The translations under genes were made by a program, and so were the position numbers. From assembly GCF_013304445.1 (NCBI RefSeq), contig NZ_JAAITA010000001.1:62001-126000 (forward strand): a DNA stretch of 64,000 nt, in the 5' to 3' direction. The DNA is from Blautia hansenii. Its GTDB lineage: Bacteria > Bacillota > Clostridia > Lachnospirales > Lachnospiraceae. Position 1 is the stretch's first letter. Each line of letters opens with the position of its first letter. This document shows positions 32,888 through 41,288 of the stretch, piece after piece. The notes beneath the pieces were generated by a model that made no database searches, was not told the DNA's origin, and worked only from the letters and a program-made list of their open reading frames with translations.

Positions 32888-33874
32888 ATGAGTATTAGAA
32901 TTGGTATTTTAGGATATGGAAACTTAGGCCGTGGTGTGGAGTGCGCAGTGAAACATAACCCGGATATGGAACTGGTTGCTGTCTTTACCAGACGAAATCC
33001 CGAAGAGGTAAAGATTCTTACAGAGACAGCAAAGGTATATCATGTAGACCAGGCTGTGGGTATGAAAGATGAAATCGACGTGCTGATTCTCTGCGGCGGA
33101 AGCGCTACAGACCTGCCGGTACAGACACCGGAGTTTGCACAGTATTTTAACGTTGTAGACAGTTTTGATACACACGCAAGAATTCCGGAACACTTTGCAG
33201 CTGTAGATGAAGCGGCAAAGAAAGGAAATAAGACAGCCATGATTTCTGTGGGATGGGATCCGGGTATGTTTTCTCTGAACCGCTTATACGCCAATGCGAT
33301 TTTGCCGGGAGGTAAGGATTATACCTTCTGGGGAAAAGGTGTCAGTCAGGGCCATTCCGATGCAGTGAGAAGAATTGAAGGAGTCTTAGACGCAAGACAG
33401 TATACCATTCCTGTGGAAAGCGCACTGGAAGCAGTAAGAAACGGAGAAAATCCGGAACTCACCACACGCCAGAAGCACACAAGAGAAGTCTTCGTAGTAG
33501 CTGAGGACGGTGCAGACAAAGCAAGGATTGAAAACGAAATTAAAACCATGCCAAACTATTTTGACGAGTATGATACAACCGTACATTTCATTACCGCGGA
33601 AGAAATGGCAGCCAACCATGCAGGGCTTCCTCACGGCGGTTTTGTTATCCGTACAGGCAGCACAGGGTGGGAAGATGAGCATAAGCATGTAGTGGAATAC
33701 AGTCTGAAGCTGGATTCCAACCCAGAATTTACTTCTTCTGTCATTGCTGCATATGCAAGAGCGGCATACCGCATGAGCCGGGAAGGACAGACAGGCTGCA
33801 AGACCGTATTTGACGTGGCACCTGCTTATTTAAGCCTTGAGACTCCGGAAGAACTCCGTGCACATATGCTGTAA
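32888..33874 (+). CDS. ddh: meso-Diaminopimelate dehydrogenase
   Basis: 328 residues. N-terminal NADP-binding GILGYGNLGRGVE; then LCGGSATDLPVQTPE, NVVDSFDTHARIPEH, SVGWDPGMFSLNRLYANAILP, WGKGVSQGHSDAVRRIEGV and HGGFVIRTG, all typical of Ddh. It aminates tetrahydrodipicolinate directly to meso-DAP, a one-step branch of lysine and peptidoglycan synthesis. Start at the ATG with GGAG upstream. The YitT-like gene follows after 29 bases. Confidence 0.95.
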   Translation: MSIRIGILGYGNLGRGVECAVKHNPDMELVAVFTRRNPEEVKILTETAKVYHVDQAVGMKDEIDVLILCGGSATDLPVQTPEFAQYFNVVDSFDTHARIPEHFAAVDEAAKKGNKTAMISVGWDPGMFSLNRLYANAILPGGKDYTFWGKGVSQGHSDAVRRIEGVLDARQYTIPVESALEAVRNGENPELTTRQKHTREVFVVAEDGADKARIENEIKTMPNYFDEYDTTVHFITAEEMAANHAGLPHGGFVIRTGSTGWEDEHKHVVEYSLKLDSNPEFTSSVIAAYARAAYRMSREGQTGCKTVFDVAPAYLSLETPEELRAHML

Positions 33875-33903
33875 AAAACGTGGAGAAGAAAGAGAGTGTA
33901 AAC

Positions 33904-34770
33904 GTGAATACAAACATAGACCCCAAAAGAGAAGCCAAGAGAATTATCTTTGGTCTAATCGGCGCTGTGATTATGGCTGTGAACATCAAGACCTTTGTGC
34001 GGGCAGGGGGATTGTATCCGGGAGGATTTAACGGAGTGACACTGCTGTTTCAGACTATCTGTGACCGCTTTTTTGCTATTGCCGTTCCTTTTTCCCCTAT
34101 CAGCCTTGCGTTGAATGCCATTCCGGCTATCATCAGCTTTAAGGCAATCGGCAAGCGTTTTACCATAACCACCAGTTTGCTGATTATAGCTACCAGTGTG
34201 CTTACGGATGCAATACCCTCCGTACCGATTACCCAGGATATTCTGCTTATCAGTGTGTTTGGTGGGTTGATTAACGGTGCGGCTATCAGTATTGCGTTAA
34301 TCGGCGGCGCTTCTACAGGAGGAACGGATTTTATTGCCATTTATTTTGCGGAAAAGAAGAATAAGGACGTGTGGAATTATATTCTTCTGGGAAATGCCAT
34401 GGTGCTTTTGGTTGCAGGATATTTGTTCGGCTGGGACAAAGCTCTGTATTCCATTATTTTTCAGTATGCTTCCACGCAGATGATTCACCTGCTGTATCAG
34501 ACGTATAAGAAAGTCACGCTGTTTGTGATCACGGACGAACCGGAAGCTGTATACCAGGCCATTTATGAGGTTACCAACCACAGCGCTACGGAATTTACAG
34601 CAACGGGTATGTATTCCAATACCAAGCGGAAAATGATATATTCCGTGGTATCAACTATGGAGGCTAAAGTGCTTACCGAAAAGGTGATGGAGGCAGACCC
34701 TCACGCATTTGTAAATGTGGTGAAGACAGATACGCTTTTGGGAAGATTCTATCAGAAAGAAAATTATTGA
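33904..34770 (+). CDS. YitT-family membrane protein (DUF161/DUF2179)
   Basis: 288 residues. About five or six hydrophobic helices (FGLIGAVIMAVNIKTFVRAGGLYPGGFNG in two pieces; GGASTGGTDFIAIYFAEKK) are followed by a soluble C-terminal domain of about 85 residues (VTLFVITDEPEAVYQAIYE, SVVSTMEAKVLTEKVMEADPHAFVNV) typical of DUF2179. Membrane protein of unknown transport or signalling function. Start is uncertain: GTG at 33904 has AAAGAGAG at good spacing, while an in-frame GTG at 33880 lacks a ribosome site. Confidence 0.82.
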   Translation: MNTNIDPKREAKRIIFGLIGAVIMAVNIKTFVRAGGLYPGGFNGVTLLFQTICDRFFAIAVPFSPISLALNAIPAIISFKAIGKRFTITTSLLIIATSVLTDAIPSVPITQDILLISVFGGLINGAAISIALIGGASTGGTDFIAIYFAEKKNKDVWNYILLGNAMVLLVAGYLFGWDKALYSIIFQYASTQMIHLLYQTYKKVTLFVITDEPEAVYQAIYEVTNHSATEFTATGMYSNTKRKMIYSVVSTMEAKVLTEKVMEADPHAFVNVVKTDTLLGRFYQKENY

Positions 34771-34780
34771 GAAAACGGGA

Positions 34781-34808
34781 TTGACAAATTCAGAATTTCG
34801 AGTATACT
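34781..34808 (+). promoter_or_regulatory. Promoter of purF
   Basis: TTGACA, 16 bases, TATACT. The predicted start (near 34815) lies only a few bases before the leader hairpin. Confidence 0.75.
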
Positions 34809-34818
34809 ACTTAATCGT

Positions 34819-34858
34819 AAAGCAAAGGCGCTTTGGAGAAAATCCAAGGCGTCTTTTT
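34819..34858 (+). promoter_or_regulatory. purF leader: hexaloop hairpin exclusive with a terminator
   Basis: Hairpin 1: AAAGC / loop AAAGGC / GCTTT (34819-34834). Hairpin 2: an 11-base terminator stem from 34827-34837 with 34843-34853, then TTTTT. Bases 34827-34834 are needed by both, so they cannot coexist. The 3' arm and T-run AAGGCGTCTTTTTG are identical in the asnB leader. Confidence 0.65.
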
Positions 34859-34885
34859 GCGTTTCTGCGGAAAGGAGAAAAAACA

Positions 34886-36262
34886 TTGGAAGAACGTATA
34901 AAAGAAGCCTGCGGCGTATTCGGTATTTATGCCCCGGCAGGAGAACAGGTGGCAAATTCCGTTTATTACGGACTGTCTTCCCTGCAGCACAGAGGACAGG
35001 AATCCTGCGGTATTGCCGTCTGCGATACAAAGGGGCCTGTGGGAAATATGCATGTACATCGCGGCATGGGGCTTGTAAACGAAGTTTTTAAAGAAGAAAA
35101 TTTAAGAGAACTGAAAGGAAACCTGGGTGTCGGCCATGTGCGGTATTCTACCACAGGGGCGGCTGCGTTAAATAATGCCCAGCCTTTAGTGCTGCATTAT
35201 ATCAAGGGTACTCTGGCTCTGGCTCATAACGGAAATTTAGTGAATACAAAGGAACTGAGAGAAGAATTGGCGAAAAGCGGTGCAATTTTCCAGACCACTA
35301 CGGACTCAGAAGTCATTGCCTACTACATTGCCAGAGAAAGAGTGAATACCAGAACTGTGGAAGAAGCAATTTTACGGACGGCAGAGAAAATCAAGGGCGC
35401 CTATGGCCTGGTGATAGCCAGTCCTCAGAAATTAATCGGCGTAAGAGACCCTCTGGGATTGAAGCCGCTCTGTCTGGGCAAACGGGGAGAGGCATATATA
35501 TTTGCTTCGGAAAGCTGTGCACTTTCTGCCATTGGTGCAGAGTTTGTTCGTGATGTCCGTCCTGGTGAAATTGTGACAATTTCCGAGGGGCAGGTATTTT
35601 CCAACACGGAATTGTGTCAGAAGCAGCAGGCGCACTGTGTTTTTGAATACATTTATTTTGCCAGATTGGACAGCAAAATCGATGGGGTTTCGGTCTATGA
35701 ATCCAGGTTAAAAGCAGGAGAAGCCCTGGCGAAAGTTTATCCCGCAGAGGCAGACATGGTGGCAGGCGTGCCGGATTCGGGCATTACTGCGGCACAGGGG
35801 TATGCCAAAGCCTCCGGTATTCCCTTTGGAATGGCTTTTTACAAAAACAGTTATGTGGGAAGAACCTTTATCAAACCTACACAGGAGGAGCGGGAATCCA
35901 GTGTGCGTCTGAAACTCAGCGTGCTGGAGCAGGCAGTCAAAGGAAAGAACCTTGTTCTGGTAGACGATTCCATTGTCCGGGGAACCACCATTGCCAATTT
36001 GATACGGCTTTTAAAACAGGCAGGTGCCGGAAAGGTGCATGTGCGCATTAGCTCTCCTCCCTTTCTCTATCCCTGCTATTATGGAACAGACGTGCCTTCC
36101 AATAAACAGCTTCTGGCAGTATCCCACTCCACGGAGGAAATCCGCAGGATGATTGGTGCGGATTCCCTGGGATATATGAAAGTGGAGGATTTGGCTGCTA
36201 TGGCAGAAGGTCTGCCTCTTTGCAAAGCTTGCTTTGACAACCGGTATCCCACAGAGATTTAG
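34886..36262 (+). CDS. purF: Amidophosphoribosyltransferase
   Basis: 458 residues. A short propeptide (EERIKEA) precedes the catalytic Cys of CGVFGIY, which becomes the N-terminus after processing. Glutaminase domain: LQHRGQESCGIA, GHVRYSTTGAAA, LAHNGNLVN. PRPP site: LVDDSIVRGTTIANL near residue 355. No Fe-S tail pattern stands out beyond scattered cysteines near the C-terminus. First step of purine synthesis: PRPP plus glutamine to phosphoribosylamine. The start is a TTG 8 bases after AAAGGAG; upstream in-frame codons lie inside the leader hairpins. Its stop overlaps the asnB stop on the other strand. Confidence 0.95.
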   Translation: MEERIKEACGVFGIYAPAGEQVANSVYYGLSSLQHRGQESCGIAVCDTKGPVGNMHVHRGMGLVNEVFKEENLRELKGNLGVGHVRYSTTGAAALNNAQPLVLHYIKGTLALAHNGNLVNTKELREELAKSGAIFQTTTDSEVIAYYIARERVNTRTVEEAILRTAEKIKGAYGLVIASPQKLIGVRDPLGLKPLCLGKRGEAYIFASESCALSAIGAEFVRDVRPGEIVTISEGQVFSNTELCQKQQAHCVFEYIYFARLDSKIDGVSVYESRLKAGEALAKVYPAEADMVAGVPDSGITAAQGYAKASGIPFGMAFYKNSYVGRTFIKPTQEERESSVRLKLSVLEQAVKGKNLVLVDDSIVRGTTIANLIRLLKQAGAGKVHVRISSPPFLYPCYYGTDVPSNKQLLAVSHSTEEIRRMIGADSLGYMKVEDLAAMAEGLPLCKACFDNRYPTEI

Positions 36263-37839
36263 GCTCCGCTTGCACCGTAATTGGACAGGACTCTGGCGGA
36301 AGGGTCGTCTACATTACAGCCTTTCCAGGCTTTGTTGGGCATCCAGAAGTCTGCCACCATCCGGCTTTGTCCTGGATAATATTTTTCAAAAATTTCCCGG
36401 TACAAAAGGGATTCCTTGGTAAAGGGCTGTGCGTGGGCATAGCCCTTTTGCTTCTCTTCAAACTCTTTCTGGGTGTATTGAGTGTCTGCATATTCTTTCA
36501 GATAATCTACCATAGAATGCCCCACTGCGTCTGAAAATGCAGCTTTTTCTCTCCAGAGAATCTCAGGGGGCAGATACCGGCCTTTTTCAAAGGCGCGGCG
36601 CAGTAGATATTTTCCTTTTCCGTAAGTGTTCATTTTTAGTTTTGGATTTACGCTCATGACGTAGCGTACAAAGTCCAAATCCCCGAAGGGAACCCTTGCT
36701 TCCAGAGAATTTACGGAAATGCAGCGGTCCGCCCGGAGCACGTCATACATATGCAGTTCCCGAATCCGCTTCTGTGATTCCTTTTGAAATTCTTCCGGCG
36801 AAGGGGCAAAGTCGGTATATTTGTAGCCGAATAATTCGTCAGAAATTTCTCCGGTAAGCAAAACCCGGATGTCTGTCTGTTCATGAATGGCTTTGCATAC
36901 CAGGTACATACCAATGCTGGCGCGGATCGTGGTGATATCGAAAGTGCCCAGGAGCTGAATGACTTCTTCCAGGGAAGCCAGAACCTCTTTCTTGGAGATG
37001 ATGACCTCCGTGTGCTGACTGCCAATATAATCGGCTGTCTGCCGGGCATATTTCAAATCAATGGCGTCTTCCTTCATGCCAATGGCAAAGGTGCGGATAG
37101 GAACCTGGCTTTTTTGTGCTGCCACGGCACAGACCAGGGAAGAATCCAGACCGCCGGACAGGAGAAAACCGACCTTGGCATCGGCGACCAGCCGCTTTTC
37201 AATTCCGGCAGTGAGCTTGTCATGAATCTTTTGGCATACGGTTTCCATATCGTCATCACTGTAGTTTTCGGCTTTTGCAATGTCACAGTAGCACACAAAT
37301 TTGCCGTCTTTGTAAAAATGTCCCGGTGGGAAGGGCATGATATGTTCACATAAACCCACCAGATTTTTAGGTTCACTGGCGAAAACCATGACCCCTTTTG
37401 AATCCCGTCCATAGTAAAGAGGGCGAATGCCTATGGGGTCTCTGGCTGCAATGTATTCCTGGGTTTTGCTGTCATAGAGGATACAGGCAAACTCTGCGTC
37501 CAGCATGGCAAACATGTCGGTGCCATATTCTTCATACAGAGGCAGCAGGATTTCGCAGTCTGAGTCGCTCTCAAAGCTGTATTTTCCCAGAAGCTGTTTT
37601 TTTATCCGCTCGAATCCATAGATTTCTCCATTGCACACCAGATGATTTCCATGCAGCGAAAAGGGCTGCATACCGGAAGGGGTAAGCCCCATAATGGCAA
37701 GTCGGTGAAAGCCCAGAAAGCCTTTTCCCGTATCTGTTATGCGGCTGTCATCCGGTCCTCTGGAAACCGTTCTCTGAAAATACTTCTGAAATTCTTCCAG
37801 AAGAAGGCCGCTGTCACAATATCCCATAACTGAACACAT
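36259..37839 (-). CDS. asnB: Asparagine synthase (glutamine-hydrolysing), AsnB type
   Basis: 526 residues. The start ATG is chosen so that Cys2 (MCSVMGY) becomes the glutaminase nucleophile. Then SRGPDDS, FLGFHRLAIMG, LVCNGEIYG; synthetase PP-loop LLSGGLDSSLVCAVAA near residue 230; LLTGEISDELFGY near residue 320; SLEARVPFGDLDFV. Makes asparagine from aspartate, glutamine and ATP in the cytosol. GGAGG ribosome site. It is convergent with purF and the two genes share their stop codons by 4 bases; each has its own leader attenuator of the same design. Confidence 0.93.
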   Translation of the reverse strand: MCSVMGYCDSGLLLEEFQKYFQRTVSRGPDDSRITDTGKGFLGFHRLAIMGLTPSGMQPFSLHGNHLVCNGEIYGFERIKKQLLGKYSFESDSDCEILLPLYEEYGTDMFAMLDAEFACILYDSKTQEYIAARDPIGIRPLYYGRDSKGVMVFASEPKNLVGLCEHIMPFPPGHFYKDGKFVCYCDIAKAENYSDDDMETVCQKIHDKLTAGIEKRLVADAKVGFLLSGGLDSSLVCAVAAQKSQVPIRTFAIGMKEDAIDLKYARQTADYIGSQHTEVIISKKEVLASLEEVIQLLGTFDITTIRASIGMYLVCKAIHEQTDIRVLLTGEISDELFGYKYTDFAPSPEEFQKESQKRIRELHMYDVLRADRCISVNSLEARVPFGDLDFVRYVMSVNPKLKMNTYGKGKYLLRRAFEKGRYLPPEILWREKAAFSDAVGHSMVDYLKEYADTQYTQKEFEEKQKGYAHAQPFTKESLLYREIFEKYYPGQSRMVADFWMPNKAWKGCNVDDPSARVLSNYGASGA

Positions 37840-37883
37840 AATCAAGTACCTCCATATCCTTTATATTCCTGTTTTTATATAAC

Positions 37884-37929
37884 AAAAAGACGCCTTTTAT
37901 GCGAAAACACATAAAAGACGCCCTTGTCT
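37884..37929 (-). promoter_or_regulatory. asnB leader: hexaloop hairpin exclusive with a terminator
   Basis: On the minus strand hairpin 1 is AGAC / loop AAGGGC / GTCT (37929-37916). The terminator stem pairs GGCGTCTTTTATG with CATAAAAGGCGTC (two G-T pairs), then TTTTT. The two structures share bases 37922-37916. It sits about 15 bases after the -10 box, as in purF. Confidence 0.65.
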
Positions 37930-37941
37930 GATATGGCTTGT

Positions 37942-37970
37942 ATTTTATACTTGGGAGGGTGTTTTGTCAA
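37942..37970 (-). promoter_or_regulatory. Promoter of asnB
   Basis: Minus strand TTGACA, 17 bases, TAAAAT. Confidence 0.75.
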
Positions 37971-38099
37971 CTGTTAATTTCATTCTGTGAAAAAACTCCC
38001 TTTTTAGAGGTTGAAAAGATAAGATTTAACAGGTATAATAGTCCCTATCAGTAAAATGCAATAAATTTTATAAACTGTAGAAATAGAGGAGATTGTACA

Positions 38100-39494
38100 A
38101 TGGAAAAGACAATGGAAAAGATTGTTGCACTTGCAAAATCCAGAGGATTTGTATATCCGGGTTCTGAAATTTACGGAGGTCTGGCTAATACATGGGACTA
38201 CGGAAACCTGGGAGTTGAGCTGAAGAACAACGTTAAGAAAGCATGGTGGCAGAAGTTTGTAATGGAAAGCCCTTACAACGTTGGTGTGGACTGTGCGATT
38301 CTCATGAATCCTCAGACATGGGTAGCTTCCGGTCATCTGGGCGGTTTTTCTGACCCGCTGATGGATTGTAAAGAGTGCCATGAGCGTTTCCGTGCAGATA
38401 AGATTATCGAAGACTTCTGTGCTGAAAAAGGCATTGAAATCGAAGGAAGCGTAGACGCATGGAGCCAGGAAAAGATGAAAGACTTTATCGAAGAGCACCA
38501 GATTCCATGTCCGACCTGCGGCAAACACAACTTTACCGATATCCGTCAGTTCAACCTGATGTTTAAAACTTTCCAGGGCGTTACAGAAGATGCGAAAAAC
38601 ACCGTATATCTGAGACCGGAAACTGCACAGGGTATCTTTGTAAACTTCAAGAATGTTCAGAGAACCTCCCGGAAAAAACTGCCTTTCGGTATTGCCCAGA
38701 TTGGGAAATCCTTCCGTAACGAAATTACACCGGGTAACTTTACATTCCGTACCCGCGAATTTGAACAGATGGAGCTGGAATTTTTCTGTAAACCGGATAC
38801 GGATTTGGAGTGGTTCGCATACTGGAAACAGTTCTGCTTAGACTGGCTGCACAGTCTGGGATTAAAAGACGAAGAAGTCCGTTACCGTGACCATGACCAG
38901 GAAGAATTAAGTTTCTACAGCAAGGCCACTACAGACGTAGAGTTCCTGTTCCCATTTGGCTGGGGCGAGCTCTGGGGCATTGCCGACAGAACCGATTATG
39001 ATTTGACACAGCATCAGAATGTATCCGGACAGGATTTGACCTATTTTGATGATGAAACAAATCAGAAGTACATTCCATACGTGATTGAGCCGTCTCTTGG
39101 TGCAGACCGTATGGTACTGGCATTTCTGTGCAGCGCTTATGATGAAGAGGTTCTGGACGCAGAGAAGAATGATGTACGTACCGTACTTCACTTCCATCCG
39201 GCGTTGGCACCGGTGAAAATTGGTGTACTGCCGCTGTCTAAGAAGTTAAACGAAGGCGCCTTAAAAGTATTTGAACAGCTTTCCAAGAAATACAACTGTG
39301 AATTTGATGACAGAGGAAACATTGGAAAACGCTATCGTCGTCAGGACGAAATTGGTACACCGTTCTGTGTAACTTACGATTTTGACTCTGAGACGGACGG
39401 AGCAGTAACGGTTCGTGACAGAGACAGCATGGAGCAGGAAAGAATTAAGATTGAAGACTTGAAAGATTACTTTGAAGAAAAATTCACATTTTAA
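38100..39494 (+). CDS. glyQS: Glycyl-tRNA synthetase (single-chain, alpha2 type)
   Basis: 464 residues. N-terminal [30 protein letters not shown], a zinc-type cysteine pattern (DCKECHERF and [11 protein letters not shown]); class II motif 2 [25 protein letters not shown]; motif 3 [17 protein letters not shown]-terminal anticodon domain with [18 protein letters not shown]. Charges tRNA-Gly. Expressed alone; a -10 TATAAT lies about 65 bases upstream and there is no T-box leader. Confidence 0.96.
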   Translation: MEKTMEKIVALAKSRGFVYPGSEIYGGLANTWDYGNLGVELKNNVKKAWWQKFVMESPYNVGVDCAILMNPQTWVASGHLGGFSDPLMDCKECHERFRADKIIEDFCAEKGIEIEGSVDAWSQEKMKDFIEEHQIPCPTCGKHNFTDIRQFNLMFKTFQGVTEDAKNTVYLRPETAQGIFVNFKNVQRTSRKKLPFGIAQIGKSFRNEITPGNFTFRTREFEQMELEFFCKPDTDLEWFAYWKQFCLDWLHSLGLKDEEVRYRDHDQEELSFYSKATTDVEFLFPFGWGELWGIADRTDYDLTQHQNVSGQDLTYFDDETNQKYIPYVIEPSLGADRMVLAFLCSAYDEEVLDAEKNDVRTVLHFHPALAPVKIGVLPLSKKLNEGALKVFEQLSKKYNCEFDDRGNIGKRYRRQDEIGTPFCVTYDFDSETDGAVTVRDRDSMEQERIKIEDLKDYFEEKFTF

Positions 39495-39508
39495 GGTAGT
39501 CTGAAATT

Positions 39509-39545
39509 TTGGAGGCTATTGCTTAAAGCGATGGCCTCCTTTTGG
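39509..39545 (+). terminator. Terminator after glyQS
   Basis: GGAGGC(T)AT pairs with AT(G)GCCTCC, followed by TTTT. Confidence 0.8.
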
Positions 39546-39657
39546 TATTTTACGAAAGAGGGGCAGTGGTGATAATTTGTCAGATGATGCCGCATAAACT
39601 AAAAAAAAGTTGTATGAAATACATAAAAAACTTTGAAAAAACATAAAAATAATGTGC

Positions 39658-39696
39658 AAAAATCCATATATCTATTGAATATATGGATTTTTTTTG
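39658..39696 (+). terminator. Second AT-rich terminator hairpin before the PFK gene
   Basis: AAATCCATATAT pairs with ATATATGGATTT, then a T-run. It overlaps the PFK promoter, so it acts on read-through from upstream, not on the PFK transcript. Confidence 0.7.
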
Positions 39697-39703
39697 TTAT
39701 AAT
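39675..39703 (+). promoter_or_regulatory. Promoter of the phosphofructokinase gene
   Basis: TTGAAT, 17 bases, TATAAT, partly inside the preceding hairpin. Confidence 0.7.
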
Positions 39704-39745
39704 CTTCAATAGATTCCGTTTTCAAAAAAAGGAGGAGAGGGCGAA

Positions 39746-40993
39746 ATGGCGAAAAAAAGAAATATTATTGTAGGACAATCAGGCGGACCTACAGCTGTCA
39801 TTAATTCCAGTCTTGCAGGTGTGTATAAGAATGCTATTGAGCGTGGATTTGATAAGGTATACGGTATGCTTCACGGCATTTAGGGATTACTGGATGAGCA
39901 GTATGTAGATTTGTCCACACAGATTCACTCCGAACTTGACATTGAACTTTTAAAAAGGACTCCGTCCGCATTTCTGGGCTCCTGCCGTTTTAAACTGCCG
40001 GAGATTCATCAGGATAAAGAGATTTATGAAAAAATCTTTGATATTTTAAACAAACTGGAAATTGATGCCTTTATTTATATCGGAGGCAATGATTCCATGG
40101 ATACCATTAAGAAACTGTCAGATTATGCGATTCTGACAGGGCAGAGCCAGAAGTTTCTGGGAGTGCCAAAGACCATTGACAACGATTTAGCGCTTACAGA
40201 CCACACGCCGGGATTCGGCAGTGCGGCCAAATACATTGGCGCATCCACGAAGGAAGTCATTCGGGATGCTCAGGGACTTACCTATAAAAAGAACATGATT
40301 ACCATTATGGAAATTATGGGACGAAATGCAGGCTGGCTCACCGGTGCCACGGCGCTGGCCAAGACCGAAGACTGCGATGGACCGGATTTAATCTATCTTC
40401 CGGAAGTTTCCTTTGATATAGACAAATTCCTAAAGAAGGTGAAAGAACTTCTGAAAAAGAAATCGTCTATTGTCATTGCTGTTTCTGAGGGGATTAAGCT
40501 GGAGGACGGACGTTATGTCTGCGAACTTGGCAGCGTAGGAGACTATGTAGACGCTTTCGGACACAAGCAGCTTCAGGGAACCGCTACCTATCTGGCTAAC
40601 TTCCTGGCAGCAGAGTGCGGCTGCAAGACAAGAGCAGTGGAATTATCTACTCTTCAGAGAAGCGCTTCCCATATGGCGTCCAGAGTGGATATTGACGAGG
40701 CCTTTATGGTAGGCGGTGCTGCTGTGAAAGCAGCAGACGAAGGGGACACCGGAAAGATGATAGTGATTGACCGTGTTTCTGATGACCCGTATATGAGCGC
40801 TACCGGAATTTATGATGTGCATAGAATTGCCAATGAAGAGAAGCTGGTTCCGAGAGAATGGATGAACCGGGAGGCCAACTATGTGACAAAAGACTTTGTG
40901 GATTATATCAAACCACTGATTCAGGGAGATTATCAGCCGATTATGGTAAATGGTCTGCCGCGACATCTTGTTTTGAAGATGAAAAAGAAATAA
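39746..40993 (+). pseudogene. pfkA: 6-phosphofructokinase (PPi-type) with in-frame amber codon 46
   Basis: The frame from the ATG after GGAGGAG reads KKRNIIVGQSGGPTAVINSS and continues to MLHGI, then TAG at 39881-39883, then GLLDEQYVDL in the same frame to a normal stop at 40993 (415 codons). The rest is intact: GGNDS instead of the ATP-type GGDGS, and PKTIDND with Lys, both marks of pyrophosphate-dependent PFK; also MEIMGRNAGWLTG. It phosphorylates fructose 6-phosphate in glycolysis. One base change (GAG or CAG to TAG) explains the stop. A 360-residue product from an internal start at 39911 would lack the GGP phosphate loop and be inactive. It could be real decay, a sequencing error or suppression. 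Confidence 0.88.
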
Positions 40994-41028
40994 GATACAG
41001 GTTTTGTGAGAAGGTTTTATATAGAAGG

Positions 41029-41065
41029 AAAATCAGTCCGGATGGGGGTCCGGGCTGATTTTATG
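41029..41065 (+). terminator. Terminator after the PFK gene
   Basis: AAAATCAGTCCGGA pairs with TCCGGGCTGATTTT around a short G-rich loop. Confidence 0.88.
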
Positions 41066-41167
41066 TCCATTTATTTCATATTATGAAATGCAATTTTGTA
41101 TTGTGGAATTTTGACGGAAATAGAAGGGAAAATCAGGAAAAATTGCAAAAAAATTAACAAATCTTGC

Positions 41168-41195
41168 TTGACTATATGACTTCTTATGATAAAAT
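41168..41195 (+). promoter_or_regulatory. Promoter of ppdK
   Basis: TTGACT, 16 bases, TAAAAT, giving an approximately 85-base leader before the start codon. Confidence 0.6.
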
Positions 41196-41288
41196 ATATT
41201 GTGTGCGAGCGCAGTTAGCCTGCACCGGGAAAAATAAGGACTGAACAATTTATTTTTCTAGTATCTACTTTTAGGAGGAATGTTCAAA

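Noticed and set aside
34781-34834. Classical dual-hexaloop ANTAR RNA motif before purF and asnB
   Set aside because: Only one hexaloop hairpin is found; the space where the first hairpin should be is occupied by the -10 box. Kept only as a comparison.
38000-38099. T-box leader before glyQS
   Set aside because: No specifier stem or AGGGTGG-type antiterminator sequence; only a promoter and ribosome site are visible.
39881-39883. TAG in the PFK gene as pyrrolysine or recoded sense codon
   Set aside because: TAG ends several intact genes here (ASST-like, dacF-like, purF), and the position is not one where pyrrolysine is known.
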